This document shows, piece after piece, positions 1 through 6,877 of a stretch of DNA of 10,274 nucleotides. The position numbers were made by a program, and so were the translations under genes. Each line of letters begins with the position of its first letter. The stretch's first letter is position 1. Origin of the DNA: Lonsdalea britannica (GTDB lineage: Bacteria; Pseudomonadota; Gammaproteobacteria; Enterobacterales; Enterobacteriaceae); contig NZ_CAMKXG010000118.1 in the NCBI RefSeq assembly GCF_946477055.1, positions 1 to 10,274 of the forward strand, read 5' to 3'. The notes under the pieces were generated by a model. The model searched no databases. It was given only the letters and a program-made list of their open reading frames with translations, and had not been told where the DNA came from.

Positions 1-614
1 GTAAACTGCTGCCAGGTGACATCCTGCTGTGGACCCTCCGTGCGAACGCTAATCAACATGCAGGACTGGCGGTACTGCCAACCACTGACGCCAATCCCTG
101 CCCACTGACGAACCCGAGACTGGGCGCCATCCGCACCTACCACCAGCGTCGTTTCGATAACGGCGTCATCATCCAGCGTCACCCGCCAGACCGGCGCGTC
201 ATAGTCCAACTGTTTGAGATGCCGCGGGCATAGAAACGTCACTCCCGGCGTGTTTTCCAGCGACTGCCAGAGCGCCCGTTGCAGCACCCGGTTTTCGACC
301 ATGAAACCCAACTCCGGCAAGCTCAGTTCGCTGGCGTCGAACGCGACCCGGGCGCTATCCCACTCCCAGGTTTCCAGCCGACGATACGGGGCGCTGCGCA
401 TCTGTTCCACGTTCGCCCATGCCCCTAACTGGCGTAACAGCGCCACTGAAGCATAGCCAATCGCCGATAAACGCAAATCTGGCGGACTTTCTGCATCGAA
501 CGCTGGCGGCGCTTCCTGTTCCACCAGCGCCACCTGAAAACCGTTCTGCGCCAACCCTAATGCGGCGGCGGCGCCCACCATGCCCCCGCCGACGATGACT
601 GCGTCAAAGTGCAT
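1..614 (-). CDS. ubiF: UbiF, 3-demethoxyubiquinol 3-hydroxylase (partial; N-terminal ~204 residues)
   Basis: FAD-dependent aromatic hydroxylase of the UbiH/UbiF/Coq6 family. It performs a late ring hydroxylation in aerobic ubiquinone synthesis, converting the 3-demethoxy intermediate to its hydroxylated form. Reading the minus strand from the ATG at 614 gives [20 protein letters not shown], a Rossmann FAD-binding N-terminus with a GxGxxG-type glycine pattern (residues 9-14). An acidic residue follows at the end of the second strand (LVEQE). The family's second flavin motif, [10 protein letters not shown], appears near residue 165. The frame stays open to base 1, so roughly half of the usual ~390 residues is present and the C-terminus lies outside the window. 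A weak GTGGGG Shine-Dalgarno sits 5 bases before the start. The gene is divergent from miaB, as in E. coli. Identification as UbiF rather than paralogues UbiH or UbiI rests on the miaB neighbourhood and remembered similarity. Confidence 0.93.
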   Translation of the reverse strand, partial: MHFDAVIVGGGMVGAAAALGLAQNGFQVALVEQEAPPAFDAESPPDLRLSAIGYASVALLRQLGAWANVEQMRSAPYRRLETWEWDSARVAFDASELSLPELGFMVENRVLQRALWQSLENTPGVTFLCPRHLKQLDYDAPVWRVTLDDDAVIETTLVVGADGAQSRVRQWAGIGVSGWQYRQSCMLISVRTEGPQQDVTWQQF

Positions 615-620
615 ACGTGC

Positions 621-652
621 CCCACTATTTCTAAAGCCCACGATTTCTAAAG
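621..652. repeat. 16-bp tandem duplication abutting the ubiF start
   Basis: Two adjacent 16-bp units, CCCACTATTTCTAAAG (621-636) and CCCACGATTTCTAAAG (637-652), differ at one base. They begin 6 bp upstream of the ubiF start codon, within its untranslated leader. On the ubiF strand each copy ends in GTGGG, so the start-proximal copy supplies the weak Shine-Dalgarno and the other copy a spare one 16 bases upstream. A slipped-strand duplication is the likely origin (inference). Confidence 0.85.
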
Positions 653-739
653 AAAATCCCGTGCATAACAGGAAGAGAATTGAACACAGTTTACTGGATT
701 TCGGCCGTTTTTATCAGAAAAGCGAAGATGGGCGCATGC

Positions 740-768
740 TGGTCACCGCGGCGCCAAACGATTACAAT
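740..768 (+). promoter_or_regulatory. Candidate sigma-70 promoter for miaB
   Basis: TGGTCA (740-745, 4/6 match to TTGACA) is separated by 17 bp from TACAAT (763-768, 5/6 match to TATAAT). This gives a predicted start near 775 and a leader of about 50 nt before the miaB ATG at 829. A poorer alternative is TTTACT...TATCAG around 690-715. This is a consensus match by eye only. Confidence 0.45.
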
Positions 769-828
769 ACGCGCCCGCACCAAGGTAAAGCGTGTTCACC
801 CGAACTGAGTAATGGCAAGTCGATGACG

Positions 829-2253
829 ATGACAAAAAAACTGCATATAAAAACCTGGGGCTGTCAGATGAACGAATACGATTCATCCAAGATAGCCGGC
901 TTACTGGAAAGCACTCACGGTTATGAGCTGACCGAAATCGCAGAAGAGGCGGACATTCTGCTGCTGAACACCTGTTCGATCCGTGAAAAGGCGCAGGAAA
1001 AAGTCTTTCATCAGCTCGGCCGCTGGAAAGCGCTGAAAGACAGCAATCCGAATCTGATTATTGGCGTCGGCGGCTGCGTGGCGTCTCAGGAAGGCGCGCA
1101 CATTCGCGAACGCGCCCACTACGTGGACGTGATTTTCGGGCCGCAAACGCTGCACCGCCTGCCGGAAATGATTAATCATGTGAACGGTACGCACAGCCCG
1201 ATCGTTGACGTGAGCTTCCCCGAAATCGAGAAATTCGACCGTCTGCCGGAACCGCGCGCGGAAGGCCCGACCGCTTTCGTCTCCATCATGGAAGGCTGTA
1301 ATAAATATTGTACGTTCTGCGTGGTGCCTTATACCCGCGGCGAAGAAGTCAGCCGTCCCTGCGACGATGTACTGTTCGAAGTCGCGCAGCTGGCCGAACA
1401 GGGCGTACGCGAAGTCAATCTGCTGGGTCAGAACGTTAACGCCTATCGCGGCGAAACCTATGACGGCAACATCTGTACCTTCGCTGAGCTGATTCGTTTG
1501 GTCGCCGCCATCGACGGCATCGACCGCATCCGCTTCACCACCAGTCATCCGATCGAATTCACCGACGATATCATTAGCGTTTATGAAGATACGCCGGAGC
1601 TGGTCAGCTTCCTGCACCTGCCGGTACAGAGCGGCTCAGACCGGGTACTGACCATGATGAAACGGCGTCATACCGCGCTGGAATACAAGGCGATTATCCG
1701 CAAACTGCATAAAGCGCGCCCGGGGATTCAGATCAGCTCCGACTTTATCGTCGGATTTCCCGGCGAGACAAATGACGATTTTGAACAGACCATGAACCTG
1801 ATTGCCGACGTCAACTTCGACATGAGCTTCAGCTTCATCTATTCACCGCGTCCCGGCACCCCGGCGGCTGATATGGTGGACGACGTCAGCGAAGACGAGA
1901 AAAAGCAGCGCCTGTATCTTCTGCAGGAACGTATCACCCAGCAGGCCATGCGTTTCAGCCGTCAGATGATGGGCACCGTGCAGCGCGTACTGGTTGAAGG
2001 CACATCGCGTAAAAGCGTCATGGAGCTATCCGGGCGTACCGAGAATAACCGCGTAGTGAACTTCGAAGGGACTCCGGAAATGATCGGCAAGTTTGTCGAC
2101 GTGGAAATCGTCGACGTTTACCCGAACTCGCTGCGCGGCGTGCTGGTCCGCACCGAAGATCAAATGGGACTGCGCGTGATTGAGTCGCCAGCGGCGGTCA
2201 TCGCCCGTACCCGTAAAGAAAATGAGATTGGCGTGGGTATTTATCAACCCTGA
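829..2253 (+). CDS. miaB: MiaB, tRNA-2-methylthio-N6-isopentenyladenosine(37) methylthiotransferase
   Basis: Radical-SAM methylthiotransferase that adds the 2-methylthio group to i6A37 next to the anticodon of tRNAs reading UNN codons; cytoplasmic. Starting at ATG 829 ([20 protein letters not shown]) gives 474 residues, the E. coli length. An in-frame ATG at 823 would add only two residues, and the frame stays open further upstream but that extension runs into ubiF and has no family counterpart. The UPF0004 domain (about 1-130) has cluster ligands C12, C49 (NTCSIREKA) and C83 (GGCVASQ). The radical-SAM domain has C157, C161 and C164 ([10 protein letters not shown]), plus [13 protein letters not shown]-terminal TRAM RNA-binding domain lies at about 380-440 (VLVEGTSRK...[11 protein letters not shown]). 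The protein ends in tandem TGA TAA stops. No strong Shine-Dalgarno is visible. All six cluster cysteines are present, so it should be functional. Confidence 0.98.
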   Translation: MTKKLHIKTWGCQMNEYDSSKIAGLLESTHGYELTEIAEEADILLLNTCSIREKAQEKVFHQLGRWKALKDSNPNLIIGVGGCVASQEGAHIRERAHYVDVIFGPQTLHRLPEMINHVNGTHSPIVDVSFPEIEKFDRLPEPRAEGPTAFVSIMEGCNKYCTFCVVPYTRGEEVSRPCDDVLFEVAQLAEQGVREVNLLGQNVNAYRGETYDGNICTFAELIRLVAAIDGIDRIRFTTSHPIEFTDDIISVYEDTPELVSFLHLPVQSGSDRVLTMMKRRHTALEYKAIIRKLHKARPGIQISSDFIVGFPGETNDDFEQTMNLIADVNFDMSFSFIYSPRPGTPAADMVDDVSEDEKKQRLYLLQERITQQAMRFSRQMMGTVQRVLVEGTSRKSVMELSGRTENNRVVNFEGTPEMIGKFVDVEIVDVYPNSLRGVLVRTEDQMGLRVIESPAAVIARTRKENEIGVGIYQP

Positions 2254-2267
2254 TAATCCCGCTATCG

Positions 2268-2289
2268 ACGGGCAGCGTTGGCTGCCCGT
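2268..2289 (+). terminator. Hairpin after miaB, weak or leaky terminator
   Basis: A perfect 9-bp GC-rich stem (ACGGGCAGC / GCTGCCCGT) with a GTTG loop begins 15 bases past the miaB stop. It is followed by GTTCCC rather than a run of T. It may act as a 3'-end stabiliser or weak terminator; read-through into ybeZ is plausible. Confidence 0.45.
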
Positions 2290-2311
2290 GTTCCCATCCC
2301 GATGATCCTGC

Positions 2312-2339
2312 CTTGTTTTTATGAAACTGCCCCCAATAT
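2312..2339 (+). promoter_or_regulatory. Sigma-32 (heat-shock) promoter candidate for the ybeZYX-lnt operon
   Basis: The -35 element CTTGTTT (2312-2318) is followed by 12 bases and then CCCCAATAT (2331-2339). This fits the RpoH consensus (CTTGAAA, then CCCCATnT), with the 7+12 layout of the E. coli groESL promoter as I recall it. Predicted transcription starts near 2346, giving a ~125-nt leader before ybeZ. YbeY, and with it ybeZYX, is reported as heat-shock induced in E. coli, which agrees with this reading. The match is by eye and the start site is inferred. Confidence 0.65.
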
Positions 2340-2399
2340 CGGTAGTGCGACTTGCGCCTTTTCGGGTTAGCGATAAATAATCATGGTTATTCATGCATA

Positions 2400-2415
2400 G
2401 CTGGCGATCGCCAGC
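2400..2415. repeat. Perfect 16-bp palindrome in the ybeZ leader
   Basis: GCTGGCGATCGCCAGC is its own reverse complement. As RNA it folds into a 6-bp GC-rich stem with a self-complementary GAUC loop; as DNA it holds a central Dam site. It lies about 55 nt downstream of the predicted sigma-32 start and 57 bases upstream of the ybeZ start codon. Its function is unknown. Confidence 0.8.
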
Positions 2416-2461
2416 CGACGGGACTCCAGTCTCAATCCGTCCATTTTCCGGTTAAATACCA

Positions 2462-2475
2462 AGAGGAATAATTTG
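2462..2475 (+). promoter_or_regulatory. Ribosome binding site and TTG start of ybeZ
   Basis: AGAGGA (2462-2467) precedes a TTG codon (2473-2475) by 5 bases. No in-frame ATG occurs until about codon 73, which lies well inside the conserved protein, so the rare TTG start is the supported one. Confidence 0.8.
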
Positions 2476-3528
2476 AACGTAACGACCAAAGAGATCACCC
2501 TCGAACCCGCGGACAATAAACGTTTACTCAGCCTGTGCGGCCCGTTTGACGACAACATTAAACAGTTGGAACGCCGCCTGGGTATTGAAATCAACCGACG
2601 CGACAATCAATTCAAACTGGTCGGAACCGAACTGTGCGTCAAGGCGGCAGCCGATATCCTGCTGCATCTGTACGTTGATACCGCGCCGATGAAAGGCACT
2701 AGCCAGGATATCGACCCGGAACAGATTCATCTGGCAATCAAAGAGTCCGGCGTGTTGGAACAATCCGCCGACAGCGTGCCTGAATTTGGCAAAGCGGTGA
2801 ACATTCGCACCAAACGCGGCGTCATCAAACCGCGCACGCCGAATCAGGCGCAGTACGTCGCCCATATTCTCGACCACGACATCTCGTTTGGCGTGGGCCC
2901 GGCCGGTACCGGGAAAACCTATCTGGCGGTCGCCGCCGCCGTCGATGCGCTGGAGCGTCAGGAAATTCGCCGCATCCTGCTGACCCGTCCGGCGGTGGAA
3001 GCCGGTGAAAAACTGGGCTTCCTGCCGGGTGACTTGAGCCAGAAAGTGGACCCGTATCTGCGCCCGCTGTATGACGCGCTGTTCGAGATGCTGGGCTTCG
3101 AAAAAGTCGAGAAGCTGATTGAACGCAATGTGATTGAGGTCGCCCCGCTCGCTTACATGCGTGGCCGTACGCTCAACGACGCCTTCATTATTCTGGATGA
3201 AAGTCAGAACACCACGATTGAACAGATGAAGATGTTCCTGACGCGTATCGGTTTCAATTCGAAAGCCGTGATCACCGGCGACGTGACGCAGATCGACCTG
3301 CCGCGCAACCAGAAATCCGGGTTGCGACACGCGATTGAAGTGCTGTCCGACGTCGAAGAAATCAGTTTCAACTTCTTCCACAGTGAAGACGTGGTGCGCC
3401 ACCCGGTGGTCGCTCGTATCGTCAACGCCTATGAAGCCTGGGAAACAGCGGAGCAAAAGCGAAAAGACGCGCTGGCCGAACAGCGTAAACGCGAAGCGCT
3501 GCAAGCCGCCGGACAGGAGCAGAAATGA
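2473..3528 (+). CDS. ybeZ: YbeZ, PhoH-like P-loop ATPase
   Basis: Cytoplasmic PhoH-family NTPase, functionally linked to the ribonuclease YbeY encoded immediately downstream; its exact substrate is not firmly known. The 351-residue product starts at TTG as [15 protein letters not shown]. An N-terminal ~110-residue region (KH-like in the family) is followed by the PhoH core. Walker A is GPAGTGKT at 142-149, Walker B is IILDESQN at about 239-246, and [10 protein letters not shown] is the sensor-like segment. The C-terminal tail (from about 325) is lysine/arginine/glutamate-rich, probably helical, and about five residues longer than in E. coli. The TGA stop overlaps the ybeY ATG (ATGA), indicating translational coupling. 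Control is probably by the upstream sigma-32-like promoter, with possible read-through from miaB. The long antisense frame across this gene is a codon-bias shadow. Confidence 0.96.
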   Translation: MNVTTKEITLEPADNKRLLSLCGPFDDNIKQLERRLGIEINRRDNQFKLVGTELCVKAAADILLHLYVDTAPMKGTSQDIDPEQIHLAIKESGVLEQSADSVPEFGKAVNIRTKRGVIKPRTPNQAQYVAHILDHDISFGVGPAGTGKTYLAVAAAVDALERQEIRRILLTRPAVEAGEKLGFLPGDLSQKVDPYLRPLYDALFEMLGFEKVEKLIERNVIEVAPLAYMRGRTLNDAFIILDESQNTTIEQMKMFLTRIGFNSKAVITGDVTQIDLPRNQKSGLRHAIEVLSDVEEISFNFFHSEDVVRHPVVARIVNAYEAWETAEQKRKDALAEQRKREALQAAGQEQK

Positions 3529-3989
3529 GTCAGGTTATTCTCGATCTGCAGATTGCCTGTGAAAACAGCGACGGCCTGCCTTCAGAAGCGCACTTTCAGC
3601 GCTGGCTGGACGCGGTGCTGCCGCAGTTCCAGGCGGAGTCGGAAGTCACCATCCGCATCGTCGATGAGGCGGAAAGCCATGAGCTGAACCATACCTATCG
3701 CGGAAAGGACAAGCCCACCAACGTGCTGTCTTTCCCGTTCGAAGCGCCGCCGGAAGTTGAACTGCCGCTGCTGGGCGATCTTATCATCTGCCGTCAGGTA
3801 GTAGAGCAAGAAGCCGCCGAGCAGGAAAAAACGCAGGAAGAGCACTGGGCACACATGGTGGTACACGGCTGCCTGCATCTGCTGGGGTACGATCACATCG
3901 AAGACAGCGAGGCCGAAGAGATGGAATCGCTGGAAACCGAGATCATGCAGGGCATGGGATTCGCGGATCCTTACCTGGCAGAAAAATAA
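3525..3989 (+). CDS. ybeY: YbeY, endoribonuclease / rRNA maturation factor
   Basis: Zn-dependent single-strand endoribonuclease (UPF0054). It takes part in 16S rRNA 3'-end maturation and in quality control of defective 70S ribosomes, and is among the most conserved bacterial proteins. The product has 154 residues against 155 in E. coli. The metal-binding motif [11 protein letters not shown] supplies H114, H118 and H124, followed by the usual acidic segment (EDSEAEEME). The conserved [15 protein letters not shown] segment contains R59, important for activity in E. coli. The ATG overlaps the ybeZ stop, giving coupled translation with the PhoH-like ATPase that is thought to be its partner. All expected catalytic residues are present. 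Confidence 0.97.
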   Translation: MSQVILDLQIACENSDGLPSEAHFQRWLDAVLPQFQAESEVTIRIVDEAESHELNHTYRGKDKPTNVLSFPFEAPPEVELPLLGDLIICRQVVEQEAAEQEKTQEEHWAHMVVHGCLHLLGYDHIEDSEAEEMESLETEIMQGMGFADPYLAEK

Positions 3990-3994
3990 ACGGT

Positions 3995-4069
3995 TACCGA
4001 GTTGCGTTAAATTCGGTATCTTACACAGCTATATGCCAGCGGCGGCATTACACGACCTTACCCCGCTGG
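3995..4069 (+). other. ybeY-ybeX spacer with two weak inverted repeats
   Basis: This lies in the longest gap inside the operon (3990-4108, 119 bp). TACCGA (3995-4000) pairs with TCGGTA (4013-4018). CCAGCGG (4036-4042) pairs with CCGCTGG (4063-4069) across a 20-base loop, and TTATCTTTTCC follows. Neither looks like a strong terminator. The pairings could be mRNA processing or pausing sites, or chance. Confidence 0.35.
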
Positions 4070-4108
4070 TTATCTTTTCCTAACCTGAGAGACGTTAACA
4101 GATACGCC

Positions 4109-4987
4109 ATGAGCGACGACCATTCTTCCAACAGCGATAACCCCAGCCCCAAAAAGGGCTTCTTTTCTCTTATCCTCAACCAGCTTTTTCACGGTGAACC
4201 CAAAGATCGTAATGACCTGCTCACGCTGATTCGTGATTCGGAACAAAACGATCTCATCGACCCGGAAACCCGCGACATGCTGGAAGGGGTAATGGATATC
4301 GCTGAACAGCGAGTACGGGACATCATGATCCCGCGTTCGCAGATGATTACCCTGAAGCACAACCAAACGCTTGAAGAGTGCCTGGACGTGATTATCGAGT
4401 CCGCCCACTCCCGCTTCCCGGTCATCAGCGAAGATAAAGACCACATCGAAGGGATTCTGATGGCCAAGGACCTGCTGCCATTCATGCGCAGCGATTCCGA
4501 ACCGTTCAGTATGGACAAAGTCCTGCGCCCTGCGGTCGTCGTCCCGGAAAGTAAACGCGTCGACCGCATGCTCAATGAATTCCGCTCGCTGCGCTACCAC
4601 ATGGCTATCGTCATCGATGAATTCGGCGGGGTTTCCGGACTGGTCACCATTGAGGACATTCTGGAGCTGATCGTCGGGGAGATCGAAGACGAATACGATG
4701 ACGAGGAAGATCGCGACATCCGCCATCTGACTCGCCAGACCTATACCGTCCGCGCGTTAACGCCGATTGAAGACTTTAATGAGTCGTTCTCCACCCAATT
4801 CAGCGATGATGAAGTCGATACCATCGGCGGATTGATCATGCAGGCGTTCGGCCATCTGCCAGCTCGGGGCGAGACCATTGAGCTGGGCGGTTACCAGTTC
4901 AAAGTCGCGATGGCGGACAGCCGCAGAATTATTCAGGTGCATGTCAGAATACCTGACCACGCTCCGCAACCTATATTGGAAAACTAA
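4109..4987 (+). CDS. ybeX: YbeX (CorC family), CBS-domain and CorC/HlyC-domain protein
   Basis: Cytoplasmic CBS-pair protein, historically named CorC for a proposed role in CorA-linked Mg2+/Co2+ efflux and more recently tied to ribosome metabolism; the molecular function is not settled. The 292 residues equal the E. coli length. After a short N-terminal region ([20 protein letters not shown]) come a paired CBS module at about 67-190 ([10 protein letters not shown] at its start; [12 protein letters not shown] and [18 protein letters not shown] at the repeat ends), an acidic linker ([11 protein letters not shown]) and a CorC_HlyC domain at about 205-282 ([25 protein letters not shown]). There are no transmembrane segments, unlike the larger CorB-type relatives. 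The stop is 6 bp from the lnt start, so the two are surely cotranscribed. The 119-bp gap upstream could hold a minor internal promoter. Confidence 0.95.
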   Translation: MSDDHSSNSDNPSPKKGFFSLILNQLFHGEPKDRNDLLTLIRDSEQNDLIDPETRDMLEGVMDIAEQRVRDIMIPRSQMITLKHNQTLEECLDVIIESAHSRFPVISEDKDHIEGILMAKDLLPFMRSDSEPFSMDKVLRPAVVVPESKRVDRMLNEFRSLRYHMAIVIDEFGGVSGLVTIEDILELIVGEIEDEYDDEEDRDIRHLTRQTYTVRALTPIEDFNESFSTQFSDDEVDTIGGLIMQAFGHLPARGETIELGGYQFKVAMADSRRIIQVHVRIPDHAPQPILEN

Positions 4988-4993
4988 TCAGCA

Positions 4994-6526
4994 ATGGCTG
5001 TCGCTTCCCTATTACAACGCCAGCAGAGCCGTCTTCTGCTGGCGCTTTTATTCGGCGCCAGCGGCACGCTGGCATTCTCTCCTTTTGATCTCTGGCCCGC
5101 CGCTCTCATCTCTCTGTTCGGTCTGCAGGCGCTCACTCTCGGCCGCAGCGTTCGTCAGTCTGCGGCCGTTGGCTTTGCATGGGGCTTCGGACTGTTCATC
5201 AGCGGCGTACAGTGGGTGTATGTCAGCATCGCCACTTTCGGCGGTATGCCAGGCCCCATTAACGTGGGTCTGGTCGTTCTGCTGGCGCTCTATCTGGCGC
5301 TATACCCGATGCTGTTCGCGGGCGTTCTGGCCCGCTTTTGGCCCAAGGCGAACCTGTGGCGCGTCGCTATCGCTGCGCCCGCGCTCTGGCAGCTGACCGA
5401 GTTTCTGCGTGGCTGGGTGCTAACCGGCTTTCCGTGGCTTCAGTTCGGCTATAGCCAAATCGACGGTCCTTTAAAAGGGCTGGCGCCGATTATGGGCGTT
5501 GACGCCATCACGTTTGTGCTGATGATCGTCAGCGGGTTACTGACGTTTGCCATCACGGCCCGCCGCTGGCTGCCCGCTGTCGTCGCCGCAGCCATCCTAC
5601 TGCTGCCGTGGCCATTGCGTGGCATCGCCTGGTTTAAACTGGAGCCTGATCGCGCGGTCAACGTCGCGCTGGTGCAGGGCGATATTCCCCAGTCGCTGAA
5701 ATGGGATCCCGACGAGCTGCTGAATACGCTAAAAATTTATCTCGACAGCAGTCTGCCCGTCATGGGCAAAGTGCCGATCATTATCTGGCCCGAATCAGCG
5801 ATTCCCGACGTCGAAGCGCGCCAGCAGGAGTATTTGCGTCTGGTCGACCGAGCACTGCTCGAGCGTCACAGCAGCCTGATCACCGGTATCGTCGACGTCC
5901 GTCCGAAAGACAACGACGCGGACTATTACAACAGCATCATCGTTCTGGGTGACAAACAGCCGTACCGTTATCCCACGCTTAACCGCTACAACAAGCATCA
6001 TTTGGTGCCGTTTGGCGAGTTTGTGCCACTAGAAACGCTACTCCGTCCGCTGGCGCCGCTGTTTGATTTGCCGATGTCGTCTTTTAGTCGCGGCAACTAT
6101 GTACAGCCGCAGCTGGACGTGAGCGGCTACCGGCTTACGGCCACTATTTGCTACGAGATTATTTTGGGTCAGCAAGTGCGGGACAACTTCCGCGAAAATA
6201 CCGATATGCTGCTTACCATCTCGAACGATGCGTGGTTTGGCCACTCCATCGGGCCGTGGCAGCACTTCCAGATGGCGAGAATGCGTGCGCTGGAGCTGGG
6301 CCGACCGTTGCTGCGCAGCACCAACAACGGGATCACGGCGGTCGTCACGCCGGAAGGCAACGTCAGCGCCTCGCTGCCGCAGTTCACACGTGATGTGCTG
6401 GAAACCTCCGTCACCCCCGCCACCGGCATGACGCCTTACGCACGTTGGGGCGCGTGGCCGCTATGGACACTGACGCTGCTGTTCGGCCTCTGCGCCATAT
6501 TCTCTCCTCGGATCCGCCGCCGCTGA
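4994..6526 (+). CDS. lnt: Lnt, apolipoprotein N-acyltransferase
   Basis: Inner-membrane enzyme catalysing the last step of lipoprotein maturation: transfer of an acyl chain from a phospholipid to the N-terminal diacylglyceryl-cysteine, before Lol-dependent export. The product has 510 residues (512 in E. coli). Hydrophobic segments dominate the N-terminal ~215 residues. A periplasmic nitrilase/CN-hydrolase domain (about 220-480) carries the triad E267 (WPESAIPD), K334 ([13 protein letters not shown]) and C386 (TICYEIILG). One hydrophobic helix ([16 protein letters not shown]) precedes a basic tail. The start at 4994 is 6 bp after the ybeX stop and has only a weak upstream GGA, suggesting translational coupling. 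It is the last gene of the ybeZYX-lnt operon, with a strong terminator 30 bp downstream. Confidence 0.97.
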   Translation: MAVASLLQRQQSRLLLALLFGASGTLAFSPFDLWPAALISLFGLQALTLGRSVRQSAAVGFAWGFGLFISGVQWVYVSIATFGGMPGPINVGLVVLLALYLALYPMLFAGVLARFWPKANLWRVAIAAPALWQLTEFLRGWVLTGFPWLQFGYSQIDGPLKGLAPIMGVDAITFVLMIVSGLLTFAITARRWLPAVVAAAILLLPWPLRGIAWFKLEPDRAVNVALVQGDIPQSLKWDPDELLNTLKIYLDSSLPVMGKVPIIIWPESAIPDVEARQQEYLRLVDRALLERHSSLITGIVDVRPKDNDADYYNSIIVLGDKQPYRYPTLNRYNKHHLVPFGEFVPLETLLRPLAPLFDLPMSSFSRGNYVQPQLDVSGYRLTATICYEIILGQQVRDNFRENTDMLLTISNDAWFGHSIGPWQHFQMARMRALELGRPLLRSTNNGITAVVTPEGNVSASLPQFTRDVLETSVTPATGMTPYARWGAWPLWTLTLLFGLCAIFSPRIRRR

Positions 6527-6556
6527 TCTTCCCCGGTAGCGCACATCATGAATAAG

Positions 6557-6583
6557 AAAGGGCATGCTTAGCATGCCCTTTTT
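6557..6583 (+). terminator. Intrinsic terminator of the ybeZYX-lnt operon
   Basis: AAAGGGCATGC (6557-6567) pairs perfectly with GCATGCCCTTT (6571-6581), an 11-bp stem closed by a 3-base TTA loop. The stem ends in T residues and two more T follow. It lies 30 bp after the lnt stop. Confidence 0.9.
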
Positions 6584-6589
6584 AACTCC

Positions 6590-6605
6590 TGGCATATTAA
6601 TTGCT
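6590..6605 (+). promoter_or_regulatory. Sigma-54-like promoter element upstream of gltI
   Basis: TGGCATATTAATTGCT has GG and GC separated by exactly 10 bases and fits TGGCA-N6-TTGCW, the -24/-12 form of RpoN promoters. It would start transcription near 6616 and leave a leader of about 260 nt. It directly follows the lnt terminator. Consensus match by eye only; the NtrC-like sites lie downstream of it, which is unusual. Confidence 0.45.
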
Positions 6606-6683
6606 AAAACCTATGCGACGCGGCCGACCTGGCGTCTTTTAAGAGTGTGTGATCGCACGCAGCACGGATTCGGGGCACCAATA

Positions 6684-6727
6684 GCACCAAAGTAGTGCCA
6701 AGCCGACTAAATGCTGCAATTTAGTGC
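6684..6727 (+). promoter_or_regulatory. Two NtrC-like dyads upstream of gltI
   Basis: GCACCAAAGTAGTGC (6684-6698) is GCAC-N7-GTGC, the NtrC enhancer pattern. GCTGCAATTTAGTGC (6713-6727) has the same spacing with a degenerate left half. Their centres are 29 bp apart. They lie about 100 and 130 bp upstream of the start expected from the second sigma-54-like element, the usual enhancer distance. NtrC control of glutamate uptake would make physiological sense, but this is inference from pattern. Confidence 0.45.
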
Positions 6728-6793
6728 AGATTAACTCTCAAAAAAGATACATAACGGCCTCAGATTGTTAACAGTTGGCTATTTTTAATGATG

Positions 6794-6809
6794 TTGCAGT
6801 TTATTTGCG
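6794..6809 (+). promoter_or_regulatory. Second, weaker sigma-54-like element near gltI
   Basis: TTGCAGTTTATTTGCG has correct -24/-12 spacing and TTGC at -12, but the first G of the -24 GG is T. A start near 6820 would give a ~58-nt leader, with the NtrC-like dyads at about -100 and -130. The mismatch falls in a position that is normally strongly conserved, so confidence is low. Confidence 0.3.
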
Positions 6810-6834
6810 CTTTCGCGGTGCATCCGCAAAGCGT
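6807..6834 (+). other. Leader hairpin upstream of gltI
   Basis: CGCTTT (6808-6813) pairs with AAAGCG (6828-6833), and inside it GCGG (6815-6818) pairs with CCGC (6824-6827), around a 5-base loop with a single bulged C. There is no T-run, so it is not a terminator. It sits just before the CA-rich segment and may keep that single-stranded. Confidence 0.6.
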
Positions 6835-6850
6835 CACTCAATGATTAGCG

Positions 6851-6870
6851 CCATCACAACAGCAAAGGAG
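6851..6870 (+). promoter_or_regulatory. CA-rich GcvB target candidate and gltI ribosome binding site
   Basis: CATCACAACAGCAAAGG (6852-6868) merges into the strong Shine-Dalgarno AAAGGAG (6864-6870), 7 bases before the ATG. The 9-base core CATCACAAC is complementary to GUUGUGAUG, which I recall from the G/U-rich R1 seed of the sRNA GcvB. gltI is a known GcvB target in Salmonella. Pairing here would block ribosome loading (inference). Confidence 0.6.
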
Positions 6871-6877
6871 TTAGCAC

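Larger units (their letters stand above)
6527..6877 (+). other. lnt-gltI intergenic region, gltI leader
   Basis: This 351-bp stretch carries no plausible gene. In order it holds the lnt terminator, a sigma-54-like element, two NtrC-like dyads, the palindrome TGTTAACA (6766-6773), a second weaker sigma-54-like element overlapping a hairpin, a CA-rich segment and the gltI ribosome binding site. Sigma-70 elements here are poor by eye. Confidence 0.8.

Noticed and set aside
214..456. 80-codon plus-strand frame near the left edge
   Set aside because: It lies antisense within ubiF, whose flavoprotein motifs are intact on the minus strand.
580..828. In-frame N-terminal extension of MiaB (83 codons, from an ATG at 580)
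   Set aside because: It would overlap antisense ubiF and its start region. The translated extension looks random, MiaB orthologues begin at [10 protein letters not shown], and the start at 829 gives the exact family length.
901..1617. 238-codon antisense open frame inside miaB
   Set aside because: Codon-bias shadow of miaB, with no start context or domain.
2524..3504. 326-codon antisense open frame inside ybeZ
   Set aside because: Mirror of a GC-rich, strongly biased coding gene. The protein has no recognisable domain and the sense strand encodes an intact PhoH-like ATPase.
4878..5396. 172-codon plus-strand frame spanning the ybeX end and lnt start
   Set aside because: Out of frame with two conserved genes; the serine/alanine/arginine-rich translation is typical of a shifted frame.
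6557..6583. Inverted repeat as a mobile-element end
   Set aside because: It is a compact hairpin with a 3-base loop and trailing T residues right after lnt, a normal intrinsic terminator; no transposase or target duplication is seen.
6672..6685. A further -24/-12 element (GG, 10 bases, GC)
   Set aside because: Only the GG/GC spacing fits; the flanking bases do not match TGGCA or TTGC.
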